Positions 52,343-61,006 of a stretch of DNA of 64,000 bases are shown piece after piece (within the stretch, counting starts at the first letter, position 1; every line of letters begins with the position of its first letter). A program made the position numbers and the translations under genes. Origin of the DNA: an uncultured Dokdonia sp. (lineage in GTDB: Bacteria; Bacteroidota; Bacteroidia; Flavobacteriales; Flavobacteriaceae); the NCBI RefSeq assembly GCF_947496725.1, contig NZ_CANMDS010000004.1:1-64000 (forward strand), written 5' to 3'. A model generated the notes under the pieces. The model saw nothing but the letters and a program-made list of their open reading frames with translations. It was not told where the DNA came from and did no database searches.

Positions 52343-53434
52343 CTACTCTTTAATAAGGGCTTTAATCTTACTGTAAATTGCCGTATTTTCATAAATACCC
52401 ATAAACTCTGCAGCGCCTGGTCCATAAGCAAAAACAGGTACCATAGTGGCACTGTGACCACCAGTAGAAAATGAAGGGTTTATTTTATTATAGTCTCCCT
52501 CATCAGATGCGAGGGTAAAGCCTCCCGTCTCGTGATCTGCAGTTACAACTACAAGTGTATTTCCATCTTTTGCAGCATAGTCAAGTACTTGACCTATTAC
52601 AGTATCAAAATCTATGAGTTCGCTCACTAGATATTCTCCATCGTTATTATGACCACCCCAATCTACTTGAGATCCTTCTACCATTAAGAAAAAACCTTCT
52701 TTGTTTTTTGAGAGTCTTTTTATTCCGAGTTTTGTAGCGTCATAGAGAAAAGAACCTCTGCCTTCTAGTACTTTAGGCATCCCAGAGCCTGCTAGTAAAA
52801 AGCCGTATTTTTTTGAGGCTTTCATTTTAAGTGAAGGGTCAAGACGATCTAAGTACATCTCATATCCAGAACCTTCTAGTGCAGCAACGAGGTTGTTGCC
52901 ATCTTCTCTGTTTTCAAAAAACTTACGCCCTCCACCGGCAAAAAAGTCTACACCAGAGGTAACGAGGTCTTGAGCAATCTCAAGTTCCATTTTTCTATAT
53001 TTCTGGTGCGCATAAAAACTGGCAGGCGTCGCGTGAGTAATGGTTGAGGTTGCTATAACACCAGTTGCAAAATTTCTTTTCTCCAGGTCTTCAAGTATAG
53101 TGGGTACGGCTATGGTATCTGTGTTAACACCTATAGCTCCATTGTATGTTTTTACTCCTGCCGAAAATGCAGTTGCTCCAGCTGCAGAGTCTGTTATAAG
53201 GTCACTGGCAGATGAGGTTTTAATAAGCCCTATGTGTTTAAATCTATCATAGTTAGACGGCTGTGAGTTATAAAACTGACTTGAAGAGATCTGACTTAAA
53301 CCAGTTCCGTCTGCTATCATAAGGATAACATTTTTTGGTTTTTTGTTTTGTGCGGTTGTCTTTACAGATGCGCAAGAAATAGTAAGCCCAATAAGGCAAA
53401 GAGAAAGATATTGTGTAAAAGAGGTAAACTTCAT
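52343..53434 (-). CDS. Alkaline phosphatase
   Basis: A 363-residue exported phosphomonoesterase. It has a lipoprotein-like signal peptide (LCLIGLTISC). Metal ligands and nucleophile are in MIADGTGLSQIS, DSAAGATAFSAGVKTYNGAIG (Ser after Asp is the nucleophile), SQVDWGGHNNDG and VTADHETGGF. The last His is in STGGHSATMVPVFAYGPGA. It is a member of the PhoA superfamily and likely works in the periplasm or at the outer membrane to release phosphate. It stands as a single gene. Confidence 0.93.
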   Translation of the reverse strand: MKFTSFTQYLSLCLIGLTISCASVKTTAQNKKPKNVILMIADGTGLSQISSSQFYNSQPSNYDRFKHIGLIKTSSASDLITDSAAGATAFSAGVKTYNGAIGVNTDTIAVPTILEDLEKRNFATGVIATSTITHATPASFYAHQKYRKMELEIAQDLVTSGVDFFAGGGRKFFENREDGNNLVAALEGSGYEMYLDRLDPSLKMKASKKYGFLLAGSGMPKVLEGRGSFLYDATKLGIKRLSKNKEGFFLMVEGSQVDWGGHNNDGEYLVSELIDFDTVIGQVLDYAAKDGNTLVVVTADHETGGFTLASDEGDYNKINPSFSTGGHSATMVPVFAYGPGAAEFMGIYENTAIYSKIKALIKE

Positions 53435-53498
53435 TATTAGTCAATTTTTGTAAAAGTAGTTAATGTCTACGGTACTGTTTTAAAGAAAAAGTTAAGAA

Positions 53499-54350
53499 TT
53501 AGAGCCCTAGCTTTTTTCTTATGCCAGCCCAGCGGGTAGTTCTTATAAAATCACCCTCCTGTGGAGTCACGAGGTATTCTTTTTTTGCAGCTTTTGCTTT
53601 AAGATAGCCACTTAGGTAGTCTTTGAGCAATTTTATATTACCTTTTCTTTTGGCGAGTTTGCTAGAAGCTATAAGTGTTAGTGTAAGTCCGTAGCGCATA
53701 CCATAAAACGCTTCGCCTTGCTTGTATTGTGCACTTTTATTGTATGTATTTCCGGTAGGTTTAAGATGTTTTACGTGCAGGGTGTCATCTGTGTGAATCT
53801 CCCATTTATGATATTTTGCAAGTAGCTCATCTATAGTGTCCCATCCCATAGCTTTCTTTATGCCACCTATATCTTTAAAACAAGCTTTGCGGTATGCCTT
53901 GAGTGCACCTCTTATGTGATCTTTATTTGTGAGGTTTTCTAGCTCCCAGTTTCCGTCTTTTTCAATGTAACAGAAACCGCCTGCCATTCCAATAGCATTG
54001 TTTTTTGTAAAAGCATTATTTACTTTTTCTAAGTAGTTGTGCGGGAAAATGAGATCTGCATCATACTTGCAAATCACATCATACTCATCATCTATGCTTT
54101 CAAAACCTTTGTAAAAAGCGTTTATGACTTTGCTTCCTGGTAGGTGCTTGTCGCTACTTGTGGTGTTGAGTAGGTGTATGTATGAGTGCGCTTTCGCGAA
54201 AGCGGAAACAATCTCGGCACTATTATCTGTGCTTTGGTCATTTACGACTACCACTTTTTTAGGAAGATGCGTTTGCGCTACCAAAGATGCAAGCGTCTGA
54301 CCAATAAAAGCCGACTCATTGTGACAAGGGATGACAATATAAAAATCCAT
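53499..54350 (-). CDS. GT2-family glycosyltransferase
   Basis: A 283-residue GT-A enzyme: VIPCHNESAFIGQTL, VVNDQSTDNS and the metal-binding DxD-type CKYDADLIFP. There is no transmembrane helix, so it acts at the inner face of the membrane or in the cytosol. Residues 50-54 (AFAKA) come from a dispersed palindrome in the loop after the second strand. It follows a methyltransferase gene by 1 nt. The glycan target is unknown. Confidence 0.9.
   Translation of the reverse strand: MDFYIVIPCHNESAFIGQTLASLVAQTHLPKKVVVVNDQSTDNSAEIVSAFAKAHSYIHLLNTTSSDKHLPGSKVINAFYKGFESIDDEYDVICKYDADLIFPHNYLEKVNNAFTKNNAIGMAGGFCYIEKDGNWELENLTNKDHIRGALKAYRKACFKDIGGIKKAMGWDTIDELLAKYHKWEIHTDDTLHVKHLKPTGNTYNKSAQYKQGEAFYGMRYGLTLTLIASSKLAKRKGNIKLLKDYLSGYLKAKAAKKEYLVTPQEGDFIRTTRWAGIRKKLGL
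54190..54203. repeat. Dispersed palindrome in a GT2 gene (AFAKA frame)
   Basis: A perfect 14-bp copy, read Ala-Phe-Ala-Lys-Ala at residues 50-54. Confidence 0.95.
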
Positions 54351-54351
54351 C

Positions 54352-54873
54352 TTACTTGCGAGTGGCGTAAATCAAATAATATCGAGGCGTAAAGAGACGT
54401 AGCAATGGGCGGAAGCCTAGCTTTTTTACGGGATTAGTAAACTTCTCACGCTTTTGTATCTCCCATCCAGCTTTTTCAAATAACCAGTCAAACTGCCAGT
54501 CTTCAAACTCGTGATAATGTCTGTCCCACATATCTGTTTTAGATCTATAGGCTGGAGAGAACCATAATTTGAGAGGCACGCTCGCCACTATCTTATTTGC
54601 TTTTATGTCTTGCAATACGGTAAAAGGAGAGAGTAGGTGTTCAAAAATCTCAAAAGCCGTAACGACCTCTGCATCTGCATTTTTTACTGCTGTGGTGTCT
54701 AGATCTAAGTCTTCGCCAGTTGTGTTTTGTACGTTGTAACCTTCACGCTCCATATATGTTACAAAGGGATTACGCACGCCCAAGTCAAGTATGCTCTGGT
54801 CTGTACTTACCACATCTTTTAAAAAATGTAGCGTGTGCTTATAGCGCTTGTTTGGAAACGTGTTTTCGTACAA
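54352..54873 (-). CDS. Class I SAM-dependent methyltransferase-like protein
   Basis: A 173-residue protein with a methyltransferase fold. SILDLGVRNPFVTYMEREGY resembles the SAM-binding loop with acidic end, VVTAFEIFEHLLSP is the typical post-strand-4 motif, and VPLKLWFSP follows. It is short, lacking some of the usual C-terminal strands. The adjacent GT2 gene (1-nt gap) suggests joint action on a cell-surface or secondary glycan, but this is inference. Confidence 0.78.
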   Translation of the reverse strand: MYENTFPNKRYKHTLHFLKDVVSTDQSILDLGVRNPFVTYMEREGYNVQNTTGEDLDLDTTAVKNADAEVVTAFEIFEHLLSPFTVLQDIKANKIVASVPLKLWFSPAYRSKTDMWDRHYHEFEDWQFDWLFEKAGWEIQKREKFTNPVKKLGFRPLLRLFTPRYYLIYATRK

Positions 54874-54912
54874 GAATAATTTATTAAATGGTTAGGCTTG
54901 ATAACTTCTTTA

Positions 54913-54920
54913 CAAAAGTA
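54913..54920 (-). promoter_or_regulatory. Bacteroidota -7 element (TACTTTTG)
   Basis: TACTTTTG on the minus strand, 39 nt before the methyltransferase ATG. No matching -33 TTG. Confidence 0.35.
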
Positions 54921-54928
54921 AAGATTGT

Positions 54929-55987
54929 CTAGTAACGATAAATCATCGCATTGATATTCATCCCTGCACCTACACTTGCAAAAATAACAACATCACCTTT
55001 GTTAATCTCGTGATTTTTTAGCGCGCCTTGACGTACAAGGTCAAAAACGGTAGGTACTGTAGCAACTGAGCTGTTACCTAGTTTATTTATACTCATAGGC
55101 ATAATGTGCTCTGGCATTTCTAAATCGTGTAGTTTGTAAAAACGACTTACGATAGCTTCGTCCATTTTCTCATTTGCCTGATGGATAAATATTTTCTTTA
55201 CCTCGTCAATGCTACATCCGCTTTTTTCTAAACAAGACTTCATAGCCTGAGGAACTTGTGTAAGGGCAAAGTTGTAGATCTTACGACCGTACATCTTGAT
55301 GTATTTTGTGTCTTGGTTTGCTTCTGTGTTATATGAAGAGCCATTAAAGAGGAAATAAGCTTCATCATATGTAAATGTTGCCGTTTCAAAAGCAAGTATA
55401 CCTGTGTCGCTGTCATCTTCTTCTATAACAGTTGCACCTGCACCATCACTGTATATCATACTATCGCGGTCGTTATCATCTACAACACGAGAGAGCATCT
55501 CAGTACCTATAACGAGACATTTTTTTGCCATACCGGCTTTAATAAAAGCCTGGGCTTGTATAACTCCTTCTATCCAACCTGGACATCCAAAGAGGATATC
55601 ATAAGCCACACATTTAGGGTTTTGTATACGTAAGTTGTGTTTTATACGCGATGCAAGGCTAGGTACAATATCACTAAAGTTTGAACCTTTTTGCACATCA
55701 CCATAATTATGAGCACAGATGATATAGTCTAGTGTTTCTGGATCAATACCAGCGTCTTTAATAGCTTTCTCTGCTGCTTTTGAGCCCATATCTGAAGACT
55801 TCATCTCACTAGGAGCATAGCGTCTTTCTTCAATTCCTGTGATGGCCTTAAATTTTTCTATAATAACTCCATTTTCTGAGGTTATTGCAGAGCCGTCCAT
55901 ATTCAAAAATGTATGATCTTTAAACTGGTCGTTTTTTTGAATCACGTCAGGTATAAAACTGCCTAAACCTGTAATTTTAATTGCCAT
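54929..55987 (-). CDS. 3-oxoacyl-ACP synthase III-like ketosynthase
   Basis: A 352-residue thiolase-fold enzyme with the KAS III triad: Cys in DILFGCPGWIEG, His in IFIHQANEKM and Asn in NKLGNSSVATVP. The N-terminus GLGSFIPDVIQKND and ITGIEERRYAP are typical. It is longer than FabH (about 320) and belongs to a Bacteroidota group whose substrate is not clear. It could initiate fatty-acid or other acyl chain synthesis. No acyl-carrier protein is adjacent. Confidence 0.88.
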   Translation of the reverse strand: MAIKITGLGSFIPDVIQKNDQFKDHTFLNMDGSAITSENGVIIEKFKAITGIEERRYAPSEMKSSDMGSKAAEKAIKDAGIDPETLDYIICAHNYGDVQKGSNFSDIVPSLASRIKHNLRIQNPKCVAYDILFGCPGWIEGVIQAQAFIKAGMAKKCLVIGTEMLSRVVDDNDRDSMIYSDGAGATVIEEDDSDTGILAFETATFTYDEAYFLFNGSSYNTEANQDTKYIKMYGRKIYNFALTQVPQAMKSCLEKSGCSIDEVKKIFIHQANEKMDEAIVSRFYKLHDLEMPEHIMPMSINKLGNSSVATVPTVFDLVRQGALKNHEINKGDVVIFASVGAGMNINAMIYRY

Positions 55988-56184
55988 ATAGGGTGTTTTG
56001 TAATCGGGTAAAGTTACTAAAATGTATCGGGATAGCGGTGAGGCTTTGTTAATCTGGCCTCTTTTGTGAAATCTATAATTTTTAACCTATTAAACGCCAT
56101 TTACAGCGAGTTATGATACGCACTTACACTATCATTGATATATTGTTAATTTTAAATAATGTTTTGTACTTTTTCTTATAATAT

Positions 56185-56216
56185 AAATGGTCTAAAGCAT
56201 ACGCTTTAGACCATTT
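56185..56216 (-). terminator. Hairpin behind gcvP
   Basis: A perfect 14-bp stem (56185-56198 with 56203-56216) and a 4-nt loop, 23 nt downstream of the gcvP stop. The following minus-strand T content is modest. Nothing else is seen in the 252-nt gap 55988-56239. Confidence 0.65.
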
Positions 56217-56239
56217 CATTAATAGATTAGATAGAAGTG

Positions 56240-59089
56240 TTATGCTTCCATATATTCTTCTATAGGCGCACACGTACATATTAAATTACGGTCACCATAT
56301 GCATCATCTACACGACGTACAGTAGGCCAGAATTTATTTTCGGCAACGTAGCTTAGTGGGTATGCTGCTTGCTCTCTACTGTATGTAAAGTCCCAAGTAT
56401 CTGCCGTGAGCATTGCTAGGGTGTGAGGAGCGTTTTTCATTATATGATTAGGCTCATCTGCCGTAGCTGTTTCTATCTCTTTTCTTATTGATAACATAGC
56501 ATCACAAAAACGATCTAGCTCTTCTCTGCTTTCACTTTCTGTAGGCTCTATCATAATAGTTCCTGCAACAGGAAATGATACTGTAGGTGCGTGAAAACCA
56601 TAGTCCATAAGTCGCTTTGCAATATCTGTCACTTCAATACCATTTGCTTTAAAAGGGCGGCAGTCTATAATCATCTCGTGAGCTGCGCGACCGCGTTCTC
56701 CTACATAAAGACACTGGTAAGCACCATCTAGTCTTTCTTTAATATAATTTGCATTAAGGATTGCATACTCAGTAGAGTGACGCAGTCCTGGTTCACCTAG
56801 CATAGTGATATATGCATAAGATATTAAGCAAGCTAGAGCAGACCCCCAAGGAGCAGCACTTATTGCTGTAATAGCTTTATCTCCTCCGGTTGTAATAACA
56901 GGGTTAGATGGTAAAAATGGAACTAGTTGCTTTGCAACACAAATAGGTCCTACACCTGGGCCACCGCCTCCGTGAGGAATAGCAAAGGTTTTATGTAGGT
57001 TAAGGTGACACACATCTGCACCTATCGCACCTGGGTTAGTAAGGGCAACTTGTGCATTCATATTTGCACCGTCCATATATACCTGGCCGCCGTTATCGTG
57101 TATGAGTTGCGTGATTTCTTTTACAGCACTCTCATAAACACCGTGTGTAGATGGATATGTAATCATAAGTGCGGCAAGATTGTCCTTATGCTTCTCAGCC
57201 TTCTCACGTAAGTCGTCTACATCAATGTTTCCATTTTCTAGCGCTTTAGTTACCACTACTTTCATACCTGCCATTACTGCACTTGCAGGATTTGTTCCGT
57301 GTGCAGAAGATGGAATGAGGCAAATGTTTCTATGGCTGTCTCCACGAGACTCGTGGTATGCTCTTATAACCATAAGACCGGCATACTCACCTTGTGCACC
57401 AGAGTTAGGTTGTAATGAAGTGCCTGCAAAACCAGTGATTTCCGTAAGTTGATCTTCTAGTTTTTTAAGCATCGTCTGGTACCCTTCTGCTTGATCTAGT
57501 GGTGCAAATGGGTGCATATTCCCCCACTGCGGATCAGAAAGTGGTAGCATTTCAGAAGCAGCGTTAAGCTTCATCGTACAAGACCCTAAAGAGATCATTG
57601 AGTGATTTAATGATAAATCTTTACGCTCAAGTTTTTTGATGTAACGCATTAACTCTGTTTCAGAGTGGTATGTGTTAAAAACTGGAAGCGTTAAAAATGA
57701 TGTCTCACGTGCTACTGTTTCAGGTATCGCATTTCCTTCGGCTATTTCTGTTACTGTGATTGTTTCTTTTGAGTACGCTTTCGCGAAAGCGGAAATAATA
57801 TCATTTACATCTTGAAGTGTTGTTGCCTCGTGTATTGATATGGCCACTGTCTCTGCATCTGGATAGTGGAAGTTAATCTCCATCTCTTGTGCAACTGCAG
57901 CTACCTTTGCAGCATCTGCCTTAATCTGGATAGTGTCAAAGTAACTCTCGTTTACTTGATATAATCCTAATTTTTCAAGTGCATCTGCTACAGTTGCCGC
58001 AGTATTGTGTACTTTATTTGCTATATTTTTTAATCCTTCTGGACCGTGATAGACACCGTACATACCTGCCATAACTGCAAGTAGTACTTGTGCGGTACAA
58101 ATGTTTGACGTTGCTTTATCACGTTTGATGTGTTGCTCGCGTGTTTGAAGTGCCATACGTAGAGCACGCTTACCATCTGTGTCTTTTGTCACACCGATGA
58201 TACGACCCGGGATACTTCTCTTGTAAGCTTCCTTAGTTGCAAAGTATGCGGCGTGAGGACCTCCGTACCCTAGCGGAATACCAAAACGTTGTGTGGTACC
58301 TACCACTACGTCTACTCCAAACTCTCCTGGAGCACGTAGTTTTACAAGACTTAATATATCTGCAGCAACGGCTACTTTAATTTCGGCGGCATTTGCTTTT
58401 TCTACAAAGGCAGCATAATCATATACTTTTCCAGATACTCCTGGGTATTGTAAAATAGCCCCAAAGTATTCACTAGAAAAGTCAAAGTCTTCGTGCTTAC
58501 CTACTACAAGTTCTATTCCTATAGGAGTAGAGCGTGTTTGTAGTAATGACAGCGTTTGTGGTAATATCTCTTCAGATACAAAAAACTTGTGTACACCTTC
58601 CTTCTTTTGTGCACGACTACGTACAGAAAATAAGAGTGCCATAGCCTCTGCAGCGGCTGTTGCCTCATCAAGTAGGGAAGCATTTGCAAGCTCCATACCC
58701 GTAAGGTCTGTAATCATAGTCTGGTAGTTGAGCAAAGCTTCAAGTCTTCCTTGTGCAATCTCTGCTTGGTACGGTGTATATGCCGTATACCATCCTGGAT
58801 TTTCTAAAATATTACGCTGTATGACTGCAGGTGTAATTGCTTGATTATACCCTAGACCTATAAATGATCTGTATACTTTGTTTTTGTTAGAAAGTGCAGT
58901 AATGTGAGCAGCAAACTCGTGCTCACTTATGGCTGGATCTAATGATAATGGATTGTCGAGTCTGATGTTATCTGGAATGGTCTCAAAAATGAGTTGTTCC
59001 ATAGTCTCAACTCCTACGGTTTTAAGCATCTCTGGGAGATCACTTCTACGTGGGCCTATGTGGCGTAATGCAAACGAATCTGTATTCAT
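56240..59089 (-). CDS. gcvP: Glycine dehydrogenase (decarboxylating), P protein
   Basis: A 949-residue PLP enzyme, the single-chain form of the glycine cleavage P protein. It decarboxylates glycine and passes the aminomethyl group to lipoylated GcvH. The C-terminal half has the PLP lysine in NLHKTFAIPHGGGGPG (about residue 700), and SLGSCTMKLNAASEM and PNSGAQGEYAGL are the other active-site blocks. The N-terminal half includes GYYDTHTP-type sequence altered to NPGWYTAYTPYQ. Residues 434-438 (AFAKA), in the inter-domain region, are encoded by a dispersed palindrome. gcvH and gcvT are not nearby. Confidence 0.96.
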   Translation of the reverse strand: MNTDSFALRHIGPRRSDLPEMLKTVGVETMEQLIFETIPDNIRLDNPLSLDPAISEHEFAAHITALSNKNKVYRSFIGLGYNQAITPAVIQRNILENPGWYTAYTPYQAEIAQGRLEALLNYQTMITDLTGMELANASLLDEATAAAEAMALLFSVRSRAQKKEGVHKFFVSEEILPQTLSLLQTRSTPIGIELVVGKHEDFDFSSEYFGAILQYPGVSGKVYDYAAFVEKANAAEIKVAVAADILSLVKLRAPGEFGVDVVVGTTQRFGIPLGYGGPHAAYFATKEAYKRSIPGRIIGVTKDTDGKRALRMALQTREQHIKRDKATSNICTAQVLLAVMAGMYGVYHGPEGLKNIANKVHNTAATVADALEKLGLYQVNESYFDTIQIKADAAKVAAVAQEMEINFHYPDAETVAISIHEATTLQDVNDIISAFAKAYSKETITVTEIAEGNAIPETVARETSFLTLPVFNTYHSETELMRYIKKLERKDLSLNHSMISLGSCTMKLNAASEMLPLSDPQWGNMHPFAPLDQAEGYQTMLKKLEDQLTEITGFAGTSLQPNSGAQGEYAGLMVIRAYHESRGDSHRNICLIPSSAHGTNPASAVMAGMKVVVTKALENGNIDVDDLREKAEKHKDNLAALMITYPSTHGVYESAVKEITQLIHDNGGQVYMDGANMNAQVALTNPGAIGADVCHLNLHKTFAIPHGGGGPGVGPICVAKQLVPFLPSNPVITTGGDKAITAISAAPWGSALACLISYAYITMLGEPGLRHSTEYAILNANYIKERLDGAYQCLYVGERGRAAHEMIIDCRPFKANGIEVTDIAKRLMDYGFHAPTVSFPVAGTIMIEPTESESREELDRFCDAMLSIRKEIETATADEPNHIMKNAPHTLAMLTADTWDFTYSREQAAYPLSYVAENKFWPTVRRVDDAYGDRNLICTCAPIEEYMEA
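57777..57790. repeat. Dispersed palindrome in gcvP (AFAKA frame)
   Basis: A perfect 14-bp copy, read Ala-Phe-Ala-Lys-Ala at residues 434-438, in the region joining the two halves. Confidence 0.95.
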
Positions 59090-59113
59090 CGTATTGATTT
59101 ATTTAAGGATGCA

Positions 59114-59121
59114 CAAAAATA
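59114..59121 (-). promoter_or_regulatory. Bacteroidota -7 element for gcvP (TATTTTTG)
   Basis: TATTTTTG on the minus strand, 24 nt before the gcvP ATG. No -33 TTG at standard spacing. Confidence 0.4.
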
Positions 59122-59207
59122 ATGCAATGAAACCGATTTTTAGTACATAATTCACAATGGGAGTACTAATGTTTTCAACCATATAGGTGGCTTATTAACA
59201 GTTGTAG

Positions 59208-59215
59208 TACTTTTG
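59208..59215 (+). promoter_or_regulatory. Bacteroidota -7 element abutting a start codon (TACTTTTG)
   Basis: TACTTTTG ends 4 nt before the ATG at 59220, which would place the transcription start at or near the initiation codon (leaderless mRNA). Confidence 0.4.
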
Positions 59216-59219
59216 TCTA

Positions 59220-60071
59220 ATGCAGAGCATAAAACGTCTTTTTGATTTTTATATAAATAGTAGCACTCACGTGAGTTTATCTGTTGTAGCACTAGGGTGG
59301 ATTACCTATTTATCATTAGACATAAACGTTAATTTTGTGGTGCTAAGTTTTTTGTTTTTTAGCACTGTGACGGGATATAATTTTGTTAAATATGCCGAAA
59401 TAGCTGGTTTACATCACCGTAGTCTAGCACAATCCCTAAAAACAATCCAAATATATTCGGTTATATGTGGAGTAGGTATGCTGGTGACTTCCTTATTTAT
59501 GTCACTAGAGGTGTGGGTTGCTTGTGGCATACTGGGGCTTGTCACGCTGCTGTATGCTATCCCTTTTTTTATGCCAAAAAACACAGCTTCACTCGTAAAA
59601 GGAAATTTGCGTAGTGTAGCTGGTCTCAAGATTTTTATAATAGGTGTCGTGTGGAGTGGGGTTACGGTAATCTTGCCGGTCTTGCAAGATGGAACTATTA
59701 CTTGGGATGTAGGTGTTATATGTATACAGCGCATATTGTTTGTGCTAGCGCTTATGATCCCTTTTGAAATACGAGATATGGTTTTTGATAATCCAGCTCT
59801 TAAAACTTTGCCTCAAATAGTGGGCATAAAAAAAGCCAAAATCATTGGAGTGATTTGGCTTTTATTATGCTGTGTATTAGAATTCTTTAAAGATGAATTT
59901 AATCTTGATACCTTTTTAAGTCAGCTGTTTATTATGATGGTAACTAGTAGTTGTATCTACCTATCACAAAAACGCTCTGCAGCTACTATGTACTTTTCTT
60001 CCTTTTGGGTAGAAGGAATACCATTGTTATGGCTGTGGCTTGTACTTGTGATTAACTATTTGAGCTATTAA
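59220..60071 (+). CDS. UbiA-like polytopic membrane protein
   Basis: A 283-residue protein with about eight transmembrane helices. The segment IPFEIRDMVFDNPALKTLPQIVG resembles the second Asp-rich motif and loop of UbiA prenyltransferases (block about 180-202), while the first DxxxD position reads NFVKYAE and lacks aspartate. It may be a diverged UbiA-fold protein without the standard Mg-diphosphate site. Function is unknown. Its 3' end overlaps the zinc-finger gene on the opposite strand by 20 nt. Confidence 0.65.
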   Translation: MQSIKRLFDFYINSSTHVSLSVVALGWITYLSLDINVNFVVLSFLFFSTVTGYNFVKYAEIAGLHHRSLAQSLKTIQIYSVICGVGMLVTSLFMSLEVWVACGILGLVTLLYAIPFFMPKNTASLVKGNLRSVAGLKIFIIGVVWSGVTVILPVLQDGTITWDVGVICIQRILFVLALMIPFEIRDMVFDNPALKTLPQIVGIKKAKIIGVIWLLLCCVLEFFKDEFNLDTFLSQLFIMMVTSSCIYLSQKRSAATMYFSSFWVEGIPLLWLWLVLVINYLSY

Positions 60072-60303
60072 GCTGTTCTTGAAGGCGTTGTTTCATTACC
60101 TCTTTTTCAGAGGTACTCACCGTTTGCACGGTAGGATTATTTACAGCCTTAGTGAGTTTAGAATTTCTCATAGAGTATTTTCTACAAGCACGGCAGTAAA
60201 TAAGGTGTATATTAAGACGCACCTTTTCCATAAAAGTAGCCTCTTTATACTGGTTCTTGTCGCAAATGTGGTTAGCCTCGTGACATTCTGTTTTTAATTT
60301 CAT
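60052..60303 (-). CDS. Small zinc-finger protein, possible anti-sigma factor
   Basis: An 83-residue protein with an HxxxCxxC zinc motif in NIHLIYCRACRKYS and an upstream His/Cys (NHICD). This is the ZAS arrangement of zinc-binding anti-sigma factors. There is no transmembrane helix. It lies directly downstream of an ECF sigma gene (81-nt gap), the usual place for its regulator. Binding to that sigma factor is inferred. The 3' end overlaps the UbiA-like gene on the other strand by 20 nt. Confidence 0.7.
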   Translation of the reverse strand: MKLKTECHEANHICDKNQYKEATFMEKVRLNIHLIYCRACRKYSMRNSKLTKAVNNPTVQTVSTSEKEVMKQRLQEQLNSSNS

Positions 60304-60345
60304 TTCTTAAAATTTAGACCCTTGAGAGGGTTTCTTTTTAACTAT

Positions 60346-60372
60346 GTAATCATATTGATTACGATTTTTTTA
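60346..60372 (+). terminator. Possible plus-strand terminator hairpin
   Basis: A 7-bp stem (60346-60352 with 60356-60362), 3-nt loop, then a T-run. It could end transcripts from the UbiA-like gene that run through the antisense side of the zinc-finger gene. The stem is AT-rich, so support is weak. Confidence 0.3.
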
Positions 60373-60384
60373 TTCAGCTTGGGG

Positions 60385-60936
60385 TTATAGCCAGTCTTTT
60401 TCCATACAACTAGCCATAGCCGTTCGGGCTCTGTGTATGATCACCCAAAAATTAGACGGAGTAATATCAAATTCATTACAAATGGCTTCAGTATCAAAGT
60501 CATCTATAGTTTTCATCTTAAAAATGCGGGCTTGTTTTTCTGGCAGTTTACCTAAGCAATTAAAAATTGCTTCGCCTAGCTCTACATTTTGTATGCTATC
60601 CTCAGCAGTTTTATCAAAGGGGTCTGCTACGCGTTCTTCTAGCCAGTCACCTTCACTTTCTTCATCCTTATAATTTATACGTACTTCTGCCTTACCCTTT
60701 TTAGAGTTGCTCTTACGATAATGATCTATAATTTTACGTTTTAAGATCGAGATGAGCCAGGTGCGCTCTGTCGCCTCACCCTTAAAATTCTTCATAGATT
60801 TTAATCCCGCAAGAAATGTTTCGGAAATAAGATCTTGTGCCACTTCGCGATCATTTACACGGGCAATCGTATAGTTAAAGAGGTAGTCAGAATATTGATC
60901 TACCCACTTTGTGGGGTCAATTTGATTAGTTGCCAT
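60385..60936 (-). CDS. ECF-type RNA polymerase sigma factor
   Basis: A 183-residue sigma-70 family protein. Region 2 has DLISETFLAGLKSMKNFKGEA and TWLISILKRKIIDHYRK. Region 4 has KLPEKQARIFKMKTIDDFDTEAICNEFDITPSNFWVIIHRAR, a helix-turn-helix that reads the -35 element (block about 125-170). The zinc-finger protein downstream is the likely anti-sigma. Regulon and signal are unknown. A TATATTTG -7 box at 60974 suggests transcription by the housekeeping polymerase. Confidence 0.92.
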   Translation of the reverse strand: MATNQIDPTKWVDQYSDYLFNYTIARVNDREVAQDLISETFLAGLKSMKNFKGEATERTWLISILKRKIIDHYRKSNSKKGKAEVRINYKDEESEGDWLEERVADPFDKTAEDSIQNVELGEAIFNCLGKLPEKQARIFKMKTIDDFDTEAICNEFDITPSNFWVIIHRARTAMASCMEKDWL

Positions 60937-60973
60937 ATAATAAAGGTCGCATTTGTGGGATTTAAATAACAGC

Positions 60974-60981
60974 CAAATATA
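60974..60981 (-). promoter_or_regulatory. Bacteroidota -7 element for the ECF sigma gene (TATATTTG)
   Basis: TATATTTG on the minus strand, 37 nt before the sigma-factor ATG. No -33 TTG at standard spacing. Confidence 0.4.
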
Positions 60982-61006
60982 AAGTTTTTCTTATTGCCGT
61001 GCTTTT

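Noticed and set aside
60308-60335. Second small hairpin between the sigma and zinc-finger genes
   Set aside because: Only a 5-bp core stem with interrupted T-run; too weak to call.
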